A DNA stretch of 64,000 nt from Carpediemonas membranifera (lineage: Eukaryota; Fornicata): positions 1 to 64,000 of the forward strand of contig JAHDYR010000016.1 of assembly GCA_019828565.1 (NCBI GenBank). The letters run 5' to 3'. Made by a program: the position numbers and the translations under genes. The notes beneath the pieces are model-generated. The model was given only the letters and a program-made list of their open reading frames with translations, was not told the origin of the DNA and searched no databases. Position 1 is the first letter of the stretch, and every line of letters starts with the position of its first letter. Shown here piece after piece: positions 17,842 through 27,910 of the stretch.

Positions 17842-18058
17842 GCTCTCGCGACTCAAAATCGACTGCGGTGACTGTATCACAAACGCAGAGCAAGCTCGGT
17901 AGAGATGGGAGCCCTCCGGGTCAGCAATGTCCCAGCAATGCCATTTTGACATTGAATGAGTCAGGTCGAACACGGACGTATCCGCCGACGATGGGTCGAC
18001 GTCAAATGAACTCCATTTACTGATACTGACTGTAATGTACTTTACTGACTGTATCCAC

Positions 18059-18495
18059 TCACTGCAGCTTCGCCTTGATGCTGGCAGCGAGCTCCTGTCC
18101 GGCCTCAGCCTCGAGCTTGGTCTGGTTGAAGATGAGCTCCACGCCAGACTCGTCTGTCTTGGGGATGAAGTGCATGTGGGCGTGGGGGACCATCTGACCG
18201 GCCTTAGAGCCGTTGTTCATGGCGACATTGTACTCCTGGAGGTTGAGGGCGTTGACAATCTTGTGGCCGGCGCCCATCATATCCGCAAGCAAGTCCGTAG
18301 GAACGTTGTGGAACTTCTCGTGGTGCTCTTTTGGGATGACAAGGAAGTGTCCCTTGGAAACAGGGAAAGCGTCCAAGAAGGCAAGAATGCGGTCGGTTTC
18401 AAAGATCTTGAAGCTGGGGATGGTCCCATTGACGATCTGTGTGATAAAAATCCTGGTGTAGTGCTCACCTTGCAGAAGATGCAGTTATCAGACAT
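18059..18495 (-). CDS. HIT-family nucleotide hydrolase
   Basis: A small histidine-triad protein, typically a nucleoside phosphoramidase or AMP-lysine hydrolase. Exon 1 (18469-18495) encodes MSDNCIFCK. A 32-nt intron (18437-18468; GTGAGC to ATCACACAG) follows. Exon 2 (18059-18436) continues with IVNGTIPSFKIFETD. The spliced protein is about 134 residues and contains DAFPVSKGHFLVIPKEH and the active-site triad PHAHMHFIP. The N-terminal C-x2-C (CIFC) is common in this branch (HINT-like). Without splicing the first exon would run into a different frame with no HIT sequence, so the intron is well supported. Confidence 0.93.
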
Positions 18496-18654
18496 GATAA
18501 CCGTCTCGAATGACCGTAAAATGCGACATCCTGGTGAGCGGTAGCAGCATGCATGCGCTCGACGCTGAGTACGGCACAGCCAACCGAAAGGCCTTTCTCA
18601 TTCCTTCTTTCCCCAGTCAACCGAACAACCTTCGAAAACCTAAAGCCGTATCAT

Positions 18655-19015
18655 TTAGTGCTGGGGCATGAAGCCGTTCTCGCGCATGACCTCGTTGATC
18701 TTGCTGTCGCCGTTGCCGCTAGCGCGGACGTGGCCGGAGAAGGCGAAGGTGGAAGCCTTGCCGGTCATGATGCCGCTCTCGTTCAGGTGAGCGAGGGTGA
18801 GCTGAACGGAGGCGTGGTCCTTAGGGCCAATGATGCGGTTGGAAGCAGCGCTGTGTCAAAATACTCAGAAATAGTGCTCGTAATGAAGGAATGGCGCCAA
18901 AATCTGCAAACCTCGTCAGAAATCAGCAAAAACAACGACAATACGTGCACTGAAATAGTACAAACCACTTGCGGGGGATATAGACGTCAACAATCTGGCC
19001 AGCGGCGTTCTGCAT
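18655..19015 (-). CDS. Ribosomal protein eS21 (RPS21)
   Basis: A small-subunit ribosomal protein found only in eukaryotes. Exon 1 (18966-19015) gives MQNAAGQIVDVYIPRK plus part of a cysteine codon. A 115-nt intron (18851-18965; GTTTGT to TTTGACACAG) follows. Exon 2 (18655-18850) gives ASNRIIGPKDHAS and ends MRENGFMPQH. The total is 81 residues, equal to the usual length of about 83. The splice falls inside the family's PRKCSASNRIIG motif, here read as PRKCAASNRIIG, which fixes both ends. Ribosomal-protein genes often keep introns in intron-poor protists. Confidence 0.93.
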
Positions 19016-19074
19016 TGCGATCACTACTCTCAGCTGCTTAAACCCGCCTTAAATCAATCAATTGATTGCGCATT

Positions 19075-19726
19075 TTATCTCTGCCCACCAAGCTTGTCCA
19101 TCCGGGCAGCAAGGTCGTCCTGCTGCGCGACAGCCTGGGGAGCAACACCCATGCCAGCAGCCGTGAGGCCCTCCGTCGAGGAGATGCCGAGCTCTGCGAG
19201 AACAGAGGAGAGAACGTTCGCGCTTTCCACTTCCTCGTCGCTGGCCTCGAAGATATCATCGATCGTGTCACCGACAAACTCGTCGGCGTTCTCCATCTTG
19301 GCGTTGTTCTTCTCGAACTCGCGCATGACCTTCTGGAGCTCGGGAAGGTTCATCTGCTGGTTCATGCGGCCCATGGCTGCGGCTACACGGCCCATTGTGC
19401 TAGTGAGCGCCTCGGAGGACTTCAGGGTCTGGATCCTGAGGCCTACGGTCTGCAGGTTGGCGCGCATCTTCATCATTCGCACCTGGAAGGAGCGCGTGCG
19501 GACCAGATCCTTGGCAAGGATCTCACATGCCTTGAGCTGATCCTTCTTAGCGAGGTCTCTGATCTCTGCCATAATCTTCTGCTCCTGCATGCGGAACTTA
19601 TTTCTTTCGCGTTCGATTTCGCGACAAGCGCGGTCGATAGAGCGCTTATGTTGCTTCAATCTGTGTAAATGACATGACTATAACGTACTGATCGGCTACG
19701 GGGACCTTCTTTCCGAATAGAGACAT
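19075..19726 (-). CDS. Vps2/CHMP2-like ESCRT-III subunit
   Basis: Polymerises on membranes to cut vesicle necks at endosomes and during cell division. Exon 1 (19689-19726) encodes MSLFGKKVPVADQ and a 28-nt intron (19661-19688; GTACGT to TTTACACAG) separates it from LKQHKRSIDRACREIERER. The spliced product is about 207 residues. The basic N-terminal half forms the long helical hairpin, the middle contains AMGRMNQQMNLPELQKVMREFE, and the acidic C-terminus ends RMDKLGGQR, fitting a MIM1-type Vps4-binding tail (L-x2-R-L-x2-L in the family; here A-x2-R-M-x2-L). Start MSLFG matches the family's MSLF start. Confidence 0.9.
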
Positions 19727-20000
19727 TTCTATGGTTTGCGTTGTGACTGGGCTTGGGTGCAAATCTCATCCAAAATAACCGCCGTATCGGGCTGGTATTC
19801 GTGCTGCCTGCTCTGTCCCGGCATAAGAGTGTGGGGTCATCTGCAGGGCCGTTTTCGGCGTTCTTCGCGCGATTGCAGTAGAGTCCGCATCAAAGGAGCG
19901 AGGGTGTCACAGTTTTTCTGGCGGCATTGCTGTTTACAATCATCTAAAGCGCATCATAGGATACATCGCACGACTATCTAGTGCCTGTGAGCCGCGCTGC

Positions 20001-20417
20001 TCACAGCATGTCCCGGTCGAGATCAGTCGGACGGAACTGGACGCTGAACACCAGCTGGAAGTCCTTACGCATCAGCGTCACACGGTTTCCGTGCACTGCT
20101 GCCCGGTTGCCACATTCCATCAGCATTGTCAGGAATGTCTCGCTGGCAACTTGAAGCGCTTCCAGCGCGGTGCTGGAAAAACGAAGATTCGCCCCGCCTA
20201 GTGACGCTGCAATCTCACGTACTAGCCTTTGGAATGGGAGTCTTGGTATCAATAGATCTGAATTAGCCTGCAACCGCCTGATTTCTCTCATGGCCGCTTG
20301 TCCTGGCGCAGCTCTCTTCAGATGCTTCCTTCTATGCCGCTTATTCACGCGTTTCTGACCAGCATTGGGATTTCTGGCGGGTTTCTTCCCTGATAGAGAA
20401 ATCCCACGGCTATCCAT
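20001..20417 (-). CDS. Divergent histone H3, candidate centromeric (CENP-A-like) variant
   Basis: A 138-residue H3-fold protein from the ATG at 20417. The tail is basic but unlike canonical H3 (no ARTKQTARKS). The fold starts at PGQAAMREIRRLQ, with LLIPRLPFQRLVREIA almost as in canonical H3. Loop 1 (ASLGGANLRF) is one residue longer than in canonical H3 and helix 2 is altered (STALEALQVASETFL). The C-terminus (FSVQFRPTDLDRDML) replaces the conserved RRIRGERA. A longer loop 1 and a divergent tail are the usual marks of centromeric H3. A non-centromeric variant remains possible. Only 72 bp separate the start codon from the inserted hydrogenase fragment, which has replaced whatever lay upstream. 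Confidence 0.8.
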   Translation of the reverse strand: MDSRGISLSGKKPARNPNAGQKRVNKRHRRKHLKRAAPGQAAMREIRRLQANSDLLIPRLPFQRLVREIAASLGGANLRFSSTALEALQVASETFLTMLMECGNRAAVHGNRVTLMRKDFQLVFSVQFRPTDLDRDML

Positions 20418-21126
20418 GATGCAAAGAAATTTCTCGCTAAACTGCGAAATAGACGCGATTTTGTCGAAACGACCTTTGTCCACCGCCCCCATCGCCTCCT
20501 CGGACAAGATGGTGCCCCACGCCATCCAGCTCACCGTCGGCATCGTCGACTGGGTCACCCCCAAGGGCAAGAAGTGCGGCGGCCTCACCACCACCTGGCT
20601 CAAGGACATCAACGTCGGCGACCGCTGCGCTGCCTACGTCAAGTCCTCGCCTCTCGTCCCTCCCGAGAACCCCGACACGCCCTACATGATGGTCGCCCTC
20701 GGCACGGGTATCGCGCCCTTCCAGGGCTTCATCCAGTACCGCAAGATGCTCCACGACGAGGGCATCCCCCAGAACAAGGCCACCCTCTACTACGGCTGCA
20801 GACGCCGCGATGAGGACTACCTTCTGACCCCGACCGAGCTCCAGTGGCGCGACGACGGCATCTACGAGGAGATCACTGCCTTCTCCCGCGAGTCAGCCAA
20901 GAAGGTCTACGTCCACCACCGCATCCAGCAGTACGCCAAGGAGGTCTTTGAGATGCTCTACAAGAACGGCGGCAACGTTTACTACTGCGGCACCATCGTC
21001 GGCGCCAAGAGCCTCAAGGAGTCCATCATCGGCACGTTCGTCGAGAACGGCGTCGACCGAGAGGAGGCCGAGGCCCTGTTCGAGCAGCGCGAGAAGGAGC
21101 AGCGCTACGTCCTCGAGGCGTACTAG
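20416..21126 (+). pseudogene. Truncated hydrogenase C-terminus (NADPH domain) in a new open frame
   Basis: The duplicated piece keeps about 212 residues of the reductase's NADPH-binding half, from IASSDKMVPHAIQ to the normal end. It has lost the hydrogenase, flavodoxin and FAD domains. An ATG in the flank at 20416 overlaps the histone start codon on the other strand, is in frame, and adds 25 foreign residues (MMQRNFSLNCEIDAI onward). This makes a 236-residue open frame. Without its FAD partner the domain should not transfer electrons. I treat it as a fragment, not a functional gene, although the frame is intact. Confidence 0.75.
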
Positions 21127-21229
21127 ATGTAGCTATAAATGTTTACTGGGTCGGCATCTCGGTGGTCTGCCTGCAACTGCAACGCGACACATCTTACAAT
21201 CCTTTACCCTACTGCCAAGAGCTAGTGGT
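20489..21229 (+). repeat. Inverted duplicate of the hydrogenase 3' end
   Basis: This is the reverse complement of 7001-7741, with two differences noted: a C-to-A silent change at 21060 and an A-to-T change at 21194 in the 3' flank. The left junction falls 72 bp from the histone start codon. The right junction falls inside the last codons of the PWWP-domain gene. The near identity shows a recent event or ongoing gene conversion. A mis-assembly is the main non-biological alternative. Confidence 0.93.
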
Positions 21230-24200
21230 GGCCGCCATCTTGGCCACGAGCTCCCCGAGCTGGCTCTTCAGCGTACCCGCCCGCTGCATGAGCTGGGCCA
21301 TGTCGTTGTCGAGCAGGCTACGCTCACTGCTGGCCTTGCTTCCGGACGTCACAATGTTGACCACAGCCGTCTTGTAGTCTGTAGTCTCCAAGGCAGTCAG
21401 CGCCGCGTCGCCCTTCGCCACGATGTCGTCAAGCGGGGCCACACCAACGTCGTCCCGCAGCTCGCTCTTGAGGCCCTCGATCCTGGCCCGGAGCCCGTTA
21501 ACGGTGCTCTCGGCCCGGCCCTTCTCGGCAGACGAGTCGGCGACAAGCTTGTCGAGCTGAGTCAGACGCGCCTGCAGCTCCTCGATAGCCGCGGCCGTCT
21601 TCTCCCTCGCGCTGACGAGGCTGTCGTGCTTCTTGGCGACACTAACCGCCTGCTCGATCGCCTTGTCCTGCCGGGCGAGGGCGTCCTCATACCTGCTCCG
21701 GACCGTGACGAATTTGACCGCCGTTGACTGGGGGAACTCGCCCATGCTCGTGGAGGGCGATCCAGCGGGCAGCATGTCCCGGATCTCGCGCAGCTTCGTC
21801 AGCAGAGTCTCGGTGGCGTCTATCTTGCGGGTGAGTGCGGCCCACTGGGCGATCACCATCGAGCGGCCCTCCACCGGCTGACCCTTGCGGGCTGCGTCGG
21901 TGATGGTCTCCTCGAGCTTCCCCCGCTGCTGGCTGTCCACGTCCGTCGTCACGCCGAAGGGGGCGTTACGCTGCTCCACGATGGCGTCGACCACGTCATG
22001 GTCCCTGAGGGCGTCCGCATCCTTTCCGGGCTCCAGCGGCTCTACAGGCTCGGGGGCGGCCATGCCCATGTCGACGTCCTCCTCCTCGACGTTGGACCGC
22101 TTCATGGGCAGCTCCAGCGCCGCCCGGATCCCGATATTCTGACCGTCGAGGGTTGTGACGTGGGAGAGCGTGTCAGCGATCCGTTCAACGTCGGCGCGGG
22201 TCTTGACGACGCGGCGGAGTGCGGCGATGACGTCGTCGACAGACGAGGGCATGGTGGCATGCCTCATCTCGGACGGCAGGTCGAACGCCCCACCGAGCAC
22301 GTGCCGCAGGTCTGCCCTGAGCGTCGGCCACGGGTCAGCCACCTGGTGCGCCATGGCGGTCGTGGTCATGTGCCCCACGCCGTGCATCTGGCCCAGCTCA
22401 GCGACAACACGGCTATGGCGGGGCGCCTCGTCGATCTCGCTGTTGTCGCCAGAGAGGAATGTCCGGGGCTGGGGCCGCTGGCCGGCGGGCTCGTCCATGA
22501 AGTACAGTTCGAGGCCCTTGGTGTGCTCAGGTGCGAGCCTGTCGAGCGGCAGGGCCCTGATGTTAACCTCGCCCGGCTCCATAGTCAGCTCGGGTGAGTG
22601 TGTGGCGACCATGCGGAGGAGGACGGAGTTGCCCTGGGCCATGTGGGTCGGGTCCGGCTCGACTCTGAAGTCTGCGGCCCACAGCAGCTCGGTGAACAGC
22701 GCCTGGTGCATCAGACGGTCGACTGCAAAGCGACGACGGCCGCCGGGGGTCGACTCGACCTCCACGGGCGTGATGTGCATGTTAGCGCAGGTCTTGAACA
22801 CCTGTGTGTGAGTCGTGGCGATGCGGGCGGCGACATTGAGACACTCGGGGCAGCGGTAGTTGATGCAGTGGGCGGCCTGGTGGGCAGGGTGCGACGTGCA
22901 GTTGGCGTGGTGCGGCTGGAGGCAGGAGGTGCAGAAGACGACGTCGGCATGGGCCCGGTGGTAGAGCGCGTTGATGCACAGCACGATGCGCTTAGCGACG
23001 GCGGCGTCGGTCTTCTCTGAGAGGAGGTGGCTGCCGACGTTGGGGATGCTGCCGATGGCCCTGAAGTATCTCGTCAGCGAGGGGGGGAACTCAACGTTGG
23101 TGGGGGGGATACCCGTGCCGCAGGTGGTGCAGGACGTGTCGAACGTCGGCTGCATCATCCCGGACGACCAGGAGTCGAACTCCCGGGTGCCGGTCTCCTC
23201 AAAGTGCTGCAGCCACTGGTGTACGGCCGTGAAGAGGGGCGTGGCGCGGACCTTGTTGACGTGCTCGGCGTACGACTGGGTGGGAGGCCCGCCGCTGGTG
23301 TAGCTGCCCCTCTCTGTGCCGTCCACTGGGTGCCCGACCTCTGCCATGGGCGGGATCCCGCCCTGGTTGGGGTGCTGCGCCAGGTCGACACGGATCGGGG
23401 GAGGGATGGGCTCGGCCAGCTGGGCTCCCCTGGTCGGGACCAGTAGGGGGCCGTAGCCGAGGACGTCGGCGGCGAGGGTGGACTTGGAGCGGGGGATGAA
23501 GGGGCGGATGTCGGCGACAAGCTCGACGTCAGAGGCGGGGATCTCGACAAAGAGGTCCGTGTCAACAATGGTGTCGCCCGCCTGACCGGGGAAGCAGAGG
23601 CGCAGCATGATGTTGTAGGCGAGGGAGAAGGACGTCGCCTCGTCCACGGACACGCCGATGAGGTCCGTGACAGTGCCGATGAGGCAAACCGGGTGGGCTG
23701 AGCTCAGCCGCAGCCGGACCACGATCATGTCGTCGATGGAGATGGTGCTGGCCTTCAGCATGGCGCGTTGGCTCTTGCCGCCCTCGGGCCAGGGCACGTT
23801 CGTCTCTGACAGGGGCGCGTCAACGCCCTCCTCGAGTGTCACCAGGGCCTGGAAGCTGTAGTGCATCGCGTTGCCCTGCTTCGTCTGAGAGATGGCGATG
23901 GAGCCGGCGGTGATGGGGACGGCGGGGAAGAACGATTCGCGGGCAGCCTCCTCGCAAATGATGGGCAGGTTGTCTCTGCAGAACTTGCGGACGTCGTCGG
24001 GCAATGACTCGTCTCTGAAGTTGAAGCGGGACAGCTGGGCGAAGGGGGAGAGGCGGGATGCGTCCACAATGTTGATCCCGTTGGGCAGGTCCTCTGGGAT
24101 GTTGTTGCACAGCTCAACGGCGTAACTAAAGCACTTCTTCCCATTTGAATCAAGGGGAACCATTCCCAGGACACCGTTGGCGGGATCCCGGATAGCCTCG

Positions 24201-24361
24201 GCGATCCCCGTGTTCGGTGGGACGCTGTCTACGATCTATGTAAATGGCGCACAGATGACAAAGTGGGCACATACTTTTCCGGGCCAGAAGCTATATGGCG
24301 AGTTCTCGAACGAAACTAACACATATTCACCTGGCAAATAGGCCACGTTGCCGGCGTTCAT
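21209..24361 (-). CDS. PWWP-domain protein with zinc-finger region and coiled coil
   Basis: Two exons (24275-24361 and 21209-24235), split by a 39-nt intron at 24236-24274 (GTATGT to TTTACATAG), join to about 1037 residues. The N-terminus reads GEYVLVSFENSPYSFWPGK, then IVDSVPPNTGIAEAI, then a YAVELCN segment, resembling a PWWP/Tudor-type chromatin reader (the signature here is S-F-W-P). Near residues 400-480 there are paired cysteines (CTTCGTG; CTSCLQPHHANC; CPEC) suggesting a PHD-like zinc finger. The last 170 residues are charged and form a probable coiled coil. A nuclear chromatin role is inference. The final codons (SSWQ and stop) lie inside the duplicated hydrogenase flank, so the original C-terminus may have been replaced. 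Confidence 0.65.
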
Positions 24362-24563
24362 CGTGAATTACGTTGCTAGCTTTTTTCATGCAACGTTAAC
24401 ATGCGCATGAGATGATGGCGCGCAGACCATGGATCGCGCACCTAGACATTGCCAAGGAGTAGAAAAGACCTAACACGCTATGTTTACTGATGTAGCTGAA
24501 AGCTGCTGATCAATTATGAGCATACCACTAGTACGCCAGCTGCTGTATGAACGAGAACATGGC

Positions 24564-25841
24564 TCACACCCAGCCCCAAAACCTGAGGTAGACCGCAATG
24601 CCGACTGATAGCAGCCCAGCAACGATGCTAGTGATCTGGTGAATGGTCACGAGCAACGAGAGATAGAATGGCCGGGGCACCGCCTCCTTGGTCAGACTGG
24701 GGGCGTACACAAACGCCGTCGTCGTGACCAGAGGCAGGGTCACCGGGAGTCCGGGAGTCAGCAGGAGGAATACGCCGTTGGCCGCCAGCATCATGGTGGC
24801 CGGGATGGTGTCCCCCTTGGCCCGTTTGATGGACTTGAAGCAGGCGACGAGGACATAAGCACCAGCATGAGCACACGCCACTAGACCGAGCTGGACGAGG
24901 CGGGACGAGTAGAAGATCGCCCAGAAAGGCCCCGTCCCGGCCCCCACGGCCATTACCGGACTTCCGGCGACTGCGGTCCATGTGGCCACTGAGCCTAGCA
25001 GCAGGCCGAGGGCGAGTATGGGGCTGAGACGGACGCCCCGGAGTCGGTGGGCGGCGGCGGTGGCGGGGGCGAGAAGCAGGCCGACTGTAGCTAGGCCTGC
25101 GATAAGGTTGGCTGGGTGTATGGTGGGCTTGGGGGCGACGGCGATGACCACCAGAGTTGAGAGGATCGCGATCGGGTAGAGACTCAAGCTGGAGGCCGTC
25201 GAGCTGCGGGTTGGCATCTGGTGGGCCCTCAGGGCGATGAAGGGCGCAACTACGAGGTACACCGCGGTCTGGTGCCAGATGGTCGCTGCGAAGAAACCAA
25301 AGAGCGCGGCGAAGAAGTGGTGGTGCTGTACCTCGAAGTAGAACTGAAGCGAGACGCATAGGATGGCTACGTTGATGCGAGTGAACGTCATGGAGTCGAG
25401 GAAGGCGGGCGGGATGAAGGCGATGGAGGCCGCGGCAGCCCAGGCTATCACCCGCCATCCGAAAGCGCGGAAGGCGATGCGGTGCTTGATGTTCTTGCGA
25501 ATGACGATGAGACCGAATATGGCCAAGCCGATGTTGCACAAGCGCATGAAGGCGATGGGGGGAACGCGTCGGAGGAAGGGGGTTAGCGACAGCACGCCGA
25601 TGACGGCAGACAGGATGGGCGCGCTTAAGAAGCAGAAGATTACATTTTCACTCCTTGGTGCTGCTAAATAGTCCGTTCGAGCGTAGAATACGGCCTGTGT
25701 GTATGTTTCACGCTCGATGGCCAGTTCATCGACGCAGAGAAAGAGAGCGCCGCAACCGAACAGCAGGACGATGTATGGCAGGAGATATATGACAAAGAGA
25801 GCCACGCGAGCGGGCCTGATACTGCCGATGAGCAAAACCAT
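24564..25841 (-). CDS. Polytopic membrane protein of unknown function
   Basis: About 425 residues from the ATG at 25841; an ATG at 25916 would add 25 residues without hydrophobic character, so the later start, directly before a first transmembrane segment, is preferred. Ten or more hydrophobic helices are visible, with a luminal-looking loop after the first (CVDELAIERETYTQ) and a histidine-rich segment QFYFEVQHHHFFAAL. The overall look recalls membrane glycosyltransferases or other ER proteins, but I recognise no catalytic motif and make no functional call. The minus-strand tail of another frame ends about 95 bp upstream (TPPRTVNLFDEEV onward), which might be the 3' end of a further small gene. 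Confidence 0.6.
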   Translation of the reverse strand: MVLLIGSIRPARVALFVIYLLPYIVLLFGCGALFLCVDELAIERETYTQAVFYARTDYLAAPRSENVIFCFLSAPILSAVIGVLSLTPFLRRVPPIAFMRLCNIGLAIFGLIVIRKNIKHRIAFRAFGWRVIAWAAAASIAFIPPAFLDSMTFTRINVAILCVSLQFYFEVQHHHFFAALFGFFAATIWHQTAVYLVVAPFIALRAHQMPTRSSTASSLSLYPIAILSTLVVIAVAPKPTIHPANLIAGLATVGLLLAPATAAAHRLRGVRLSPILALGLLLGSVATWTAVAGSPVMAVGAGTGPFWAIFYSSRLVQLGLVACAHAGAYVLVACFKSIKRAKGDTIPATMMLAANGVFLLLTPGLPVTLPLVTTTAFVYAPSLTKEAVPRPFYLSLLVTIHQITSIVAGLLSVGIAVYLRFWGWV

Positions 25842-26088
25842 CGTGCAGCACGTCTGACTTTGTTTCCGACTCAGCGAACGATTGGCTGACTGGACGAGCC
25901 CACAGCCGGCATACATGGTGGGATGGTTCAGTGACCTTCACTGTGCAAGTGAGTTGGCAATGCTGACGATCTGCTTGAGGACCTCCTCGTCGAACAGGTT
26001 GACCGTCCTCGGTGGGGTCAACGCGTGCGCAGATGCAGAGACGCACGCAAGCAGGCAAGTGAATGTGTACTTAGCCTGCGTGAAAGAA

Positions 26089-26335
26089 CGCACGCCGGGT
26101 TCAAAATTTCCTCGCCGCGGCGCGGCGCGTTGTTATCGCCGGTTGCTCTGACGGCGTCGTTCGAATGTGGGACATGAACTCGCTCGAGCCCATCGGCCTA
26201 GCACGCGTAGGAACTCAGCCTGTGGCCCATCTGGCACTATTCGGCGCCCACCGTGACCGAATATTTGCTGTTAGTGGTTCGACCGCAACAGTCCTTTCCT
26301 TAATCTCGTGGCCCTTCAATAGCACAAATCCTGTT
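26089..26335 (+). pseudogene. WD40-repeat gene fragment
   Basis: An open stretch reads RRVVIAGCSDGVVRMWDMNS, then about 50 residues of a further blade (PVAHLALFGAHRDRIFAVSG). This is one typical WD repeat and part of the next. It is preceded in frame by a stop near 26080 and no start or earlier blades were found. It then runs into the dispersed repeat core at 26333. It looks like a gene cut off by the insertion that carries Fanzor copy 2. A multi-exon gene with unrecognised upstream exons is possible. Confidence 0.5.
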
Positions 26336-26356
26336 GCGCAGTATAAACACATTGTT
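26333..26356 (+). repeat. Core of dispersed repeat, left of Fanzor copy 2
   Basis: These 24 bases (GTTGCGCAGTATAAACACAT plus TGTT) recur exactly at 28043-28066 and, with one extra A, in reverse orientation at 2989-3013. The flanking CCCTTCAATAGCAC is also shared but lies before the core here and after it at 28070, as if units were once in tandem. Confidence 0.9.
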
Positions 26357-26410
26357 CGAACCTCCAGACATGGCCTGAAAGGAACGATCAAAGTGCCAAA
26401 CTGCACAACA

Positions 26411-27782
26411 TCATCCGTCCGTAGACGAATGTTGGCGGTTAGCCAATTGATGATACTGGAATGATGTTGGAAGGCGCGGGATCAATGTGCGACTGAACGG
26501 AGAGCCACTGAGCTCATCTTCCGTGGCAAGAGAACGCCACAGGATGTTCTCTGCAGCACTCTTGTCCCGATGATCAACATTCAGAGCATCAGGAACTGTT
26601 GCGCGCCACTGAGCACCACGGCACTGTGGATTTTCGCAGAGCATCACACGATGTGGGTGAACGTGCTGGTCATCACGCGGACGAACTCGCTTGTAGGGGG
26701 CGTGGCAGTGAGGGCAGACGACGGTGGTGCGATCCTCGTTAACCATGTTAAGATCGACGACAATGTTATACCCCTTGAGAAGGGAAACTATCTCTCTCGC
26801 GAACTTTCGATATGGCGCGCAAGGAATGAACATACCAGCAGGCGTGGTGAATCCCGAGCTCCCGTAGAAGACTTTCAGGCGAATGGGGGTGGCGATGGGA
26901 TGGTGGCGAAGCCAACCGAACTCCCGAGCCAACTGTTGGCCGCAGCGGGCGAAGTGCTTCTGGCGAAGGATGTGGTTCGCAAAGCGCACTCGGCGGAAAG
27001 ACTTACGCATTCCAGCCTCGAAAATGTCGTTCGCGTTGTCCAGCACAAACCTAATAGAGTTGTTGATACTCACTAGTCTTGTGCTCTTGAACGACGCGGC
27101 CGTCATATCAAAGCCGAAACTTGGCGTCTTAGTGTATCCGCACTTTGGAAGGACGCCGGAGCTGGTGGTGCCATCGGGGTGCCTGATGTAATACCCTCCG
27201 ATGGACCTCGCGCCCGGGTCGAACCCCATGAGGTGGGCATCAGGATCCGGCGCGGGCGGAGCCTCGGCATTATTGGTCCCGAGTCGGGGGCGCTCTTTCT
27301 CCCGCCCTTTCGCTCGCTTTCGAACAGGCATGCTCGCATCATGTTGTGGCCGATAGCGGCCGAAGCCTCTCTTAATAGTCACCGCCACACAGACCCCATC
27401 GGTGCTCAGGCTGAGCAGACGGCCCATTGACCTGGGGTTGTTCTGGTATGGTTCCTCCTGCTCTTCTGTCAACGGGGTGGGTGGCGTGTGGGAGTGCGTG
27501 ATTAATTCCCACACGATGACAGAAATTATCATTCAGTAGGCCCATCGTGTCACCGTAGGCCATGAAGCCCGGTCGGACGGGGGCCATGGGCACGATCGGA
27601 ACGAGGCGAGGCTGGCGGAGCGACATCGAGTACTCCCCGTTGAAGTGGCTGATGAGGCCACTCAACGTCTCCACTCCGTCAGCAATTGCCCAGACGCAAG
27701 AGAGAATGCGTGGGGCAGCCTGGGAGACTGGGAGCCCGTCGTTCTCACCCATGTGAGTCGCGCGAGCCGGGCCAGCAGGCAT
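26411..27782 (-). pseudogene. Fanzor-type RNA-guided nuclease gene, copy 2, frameshifted
   Basis: The minus-strand frame 26411-27532 keeps the whole catalytic half: LSTDGVCVAVTI, RuvC-I aspartate in LMGFDPGARSIGG, KVFYGSSGFTTPAG, the relocated glutamate in VNEDRTTVV, a zinc finger CPHC followed by CENPQCRG, and RuvC-III DHRDKSAAENIL. The upstream part (APRILSCVWAIADG, RLVPIVPMAPVRP) continues in another frame to about 27782, needing one frame change near 27520. The N-terminal third seen in copy 1 is mostly missing. The catalytic residues are intact but the frame break and missing N-terminus suggest a decayed element. It is bracketed by direct copies of the repeat core at 26333 and 28043. Confidence 0.85.
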
Positions 27783-27910
27783 GAGTAGAGATATTTTGCT
27801 GCGGCGTAATCCCCCACTCTCCTGTTGCCGATGACATATAAGAGCCGACGATGAACACCATTACCAGCATATACAAGTGTAGAAGTGAATTTAATGTGGA
27901 ATAGAAGACA

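Noticed and set aside
25930-26100. Minus-strand tail (TPPRTVNLFDEEV onward) with a signal-peptide-like lead
   Set aside because: It is suggestive of the 3' end of a small secreted or ER protein, but I could not find a start codon or a convincing upstream exon, and it overlaps the region of the WD40 relic on the other strand.
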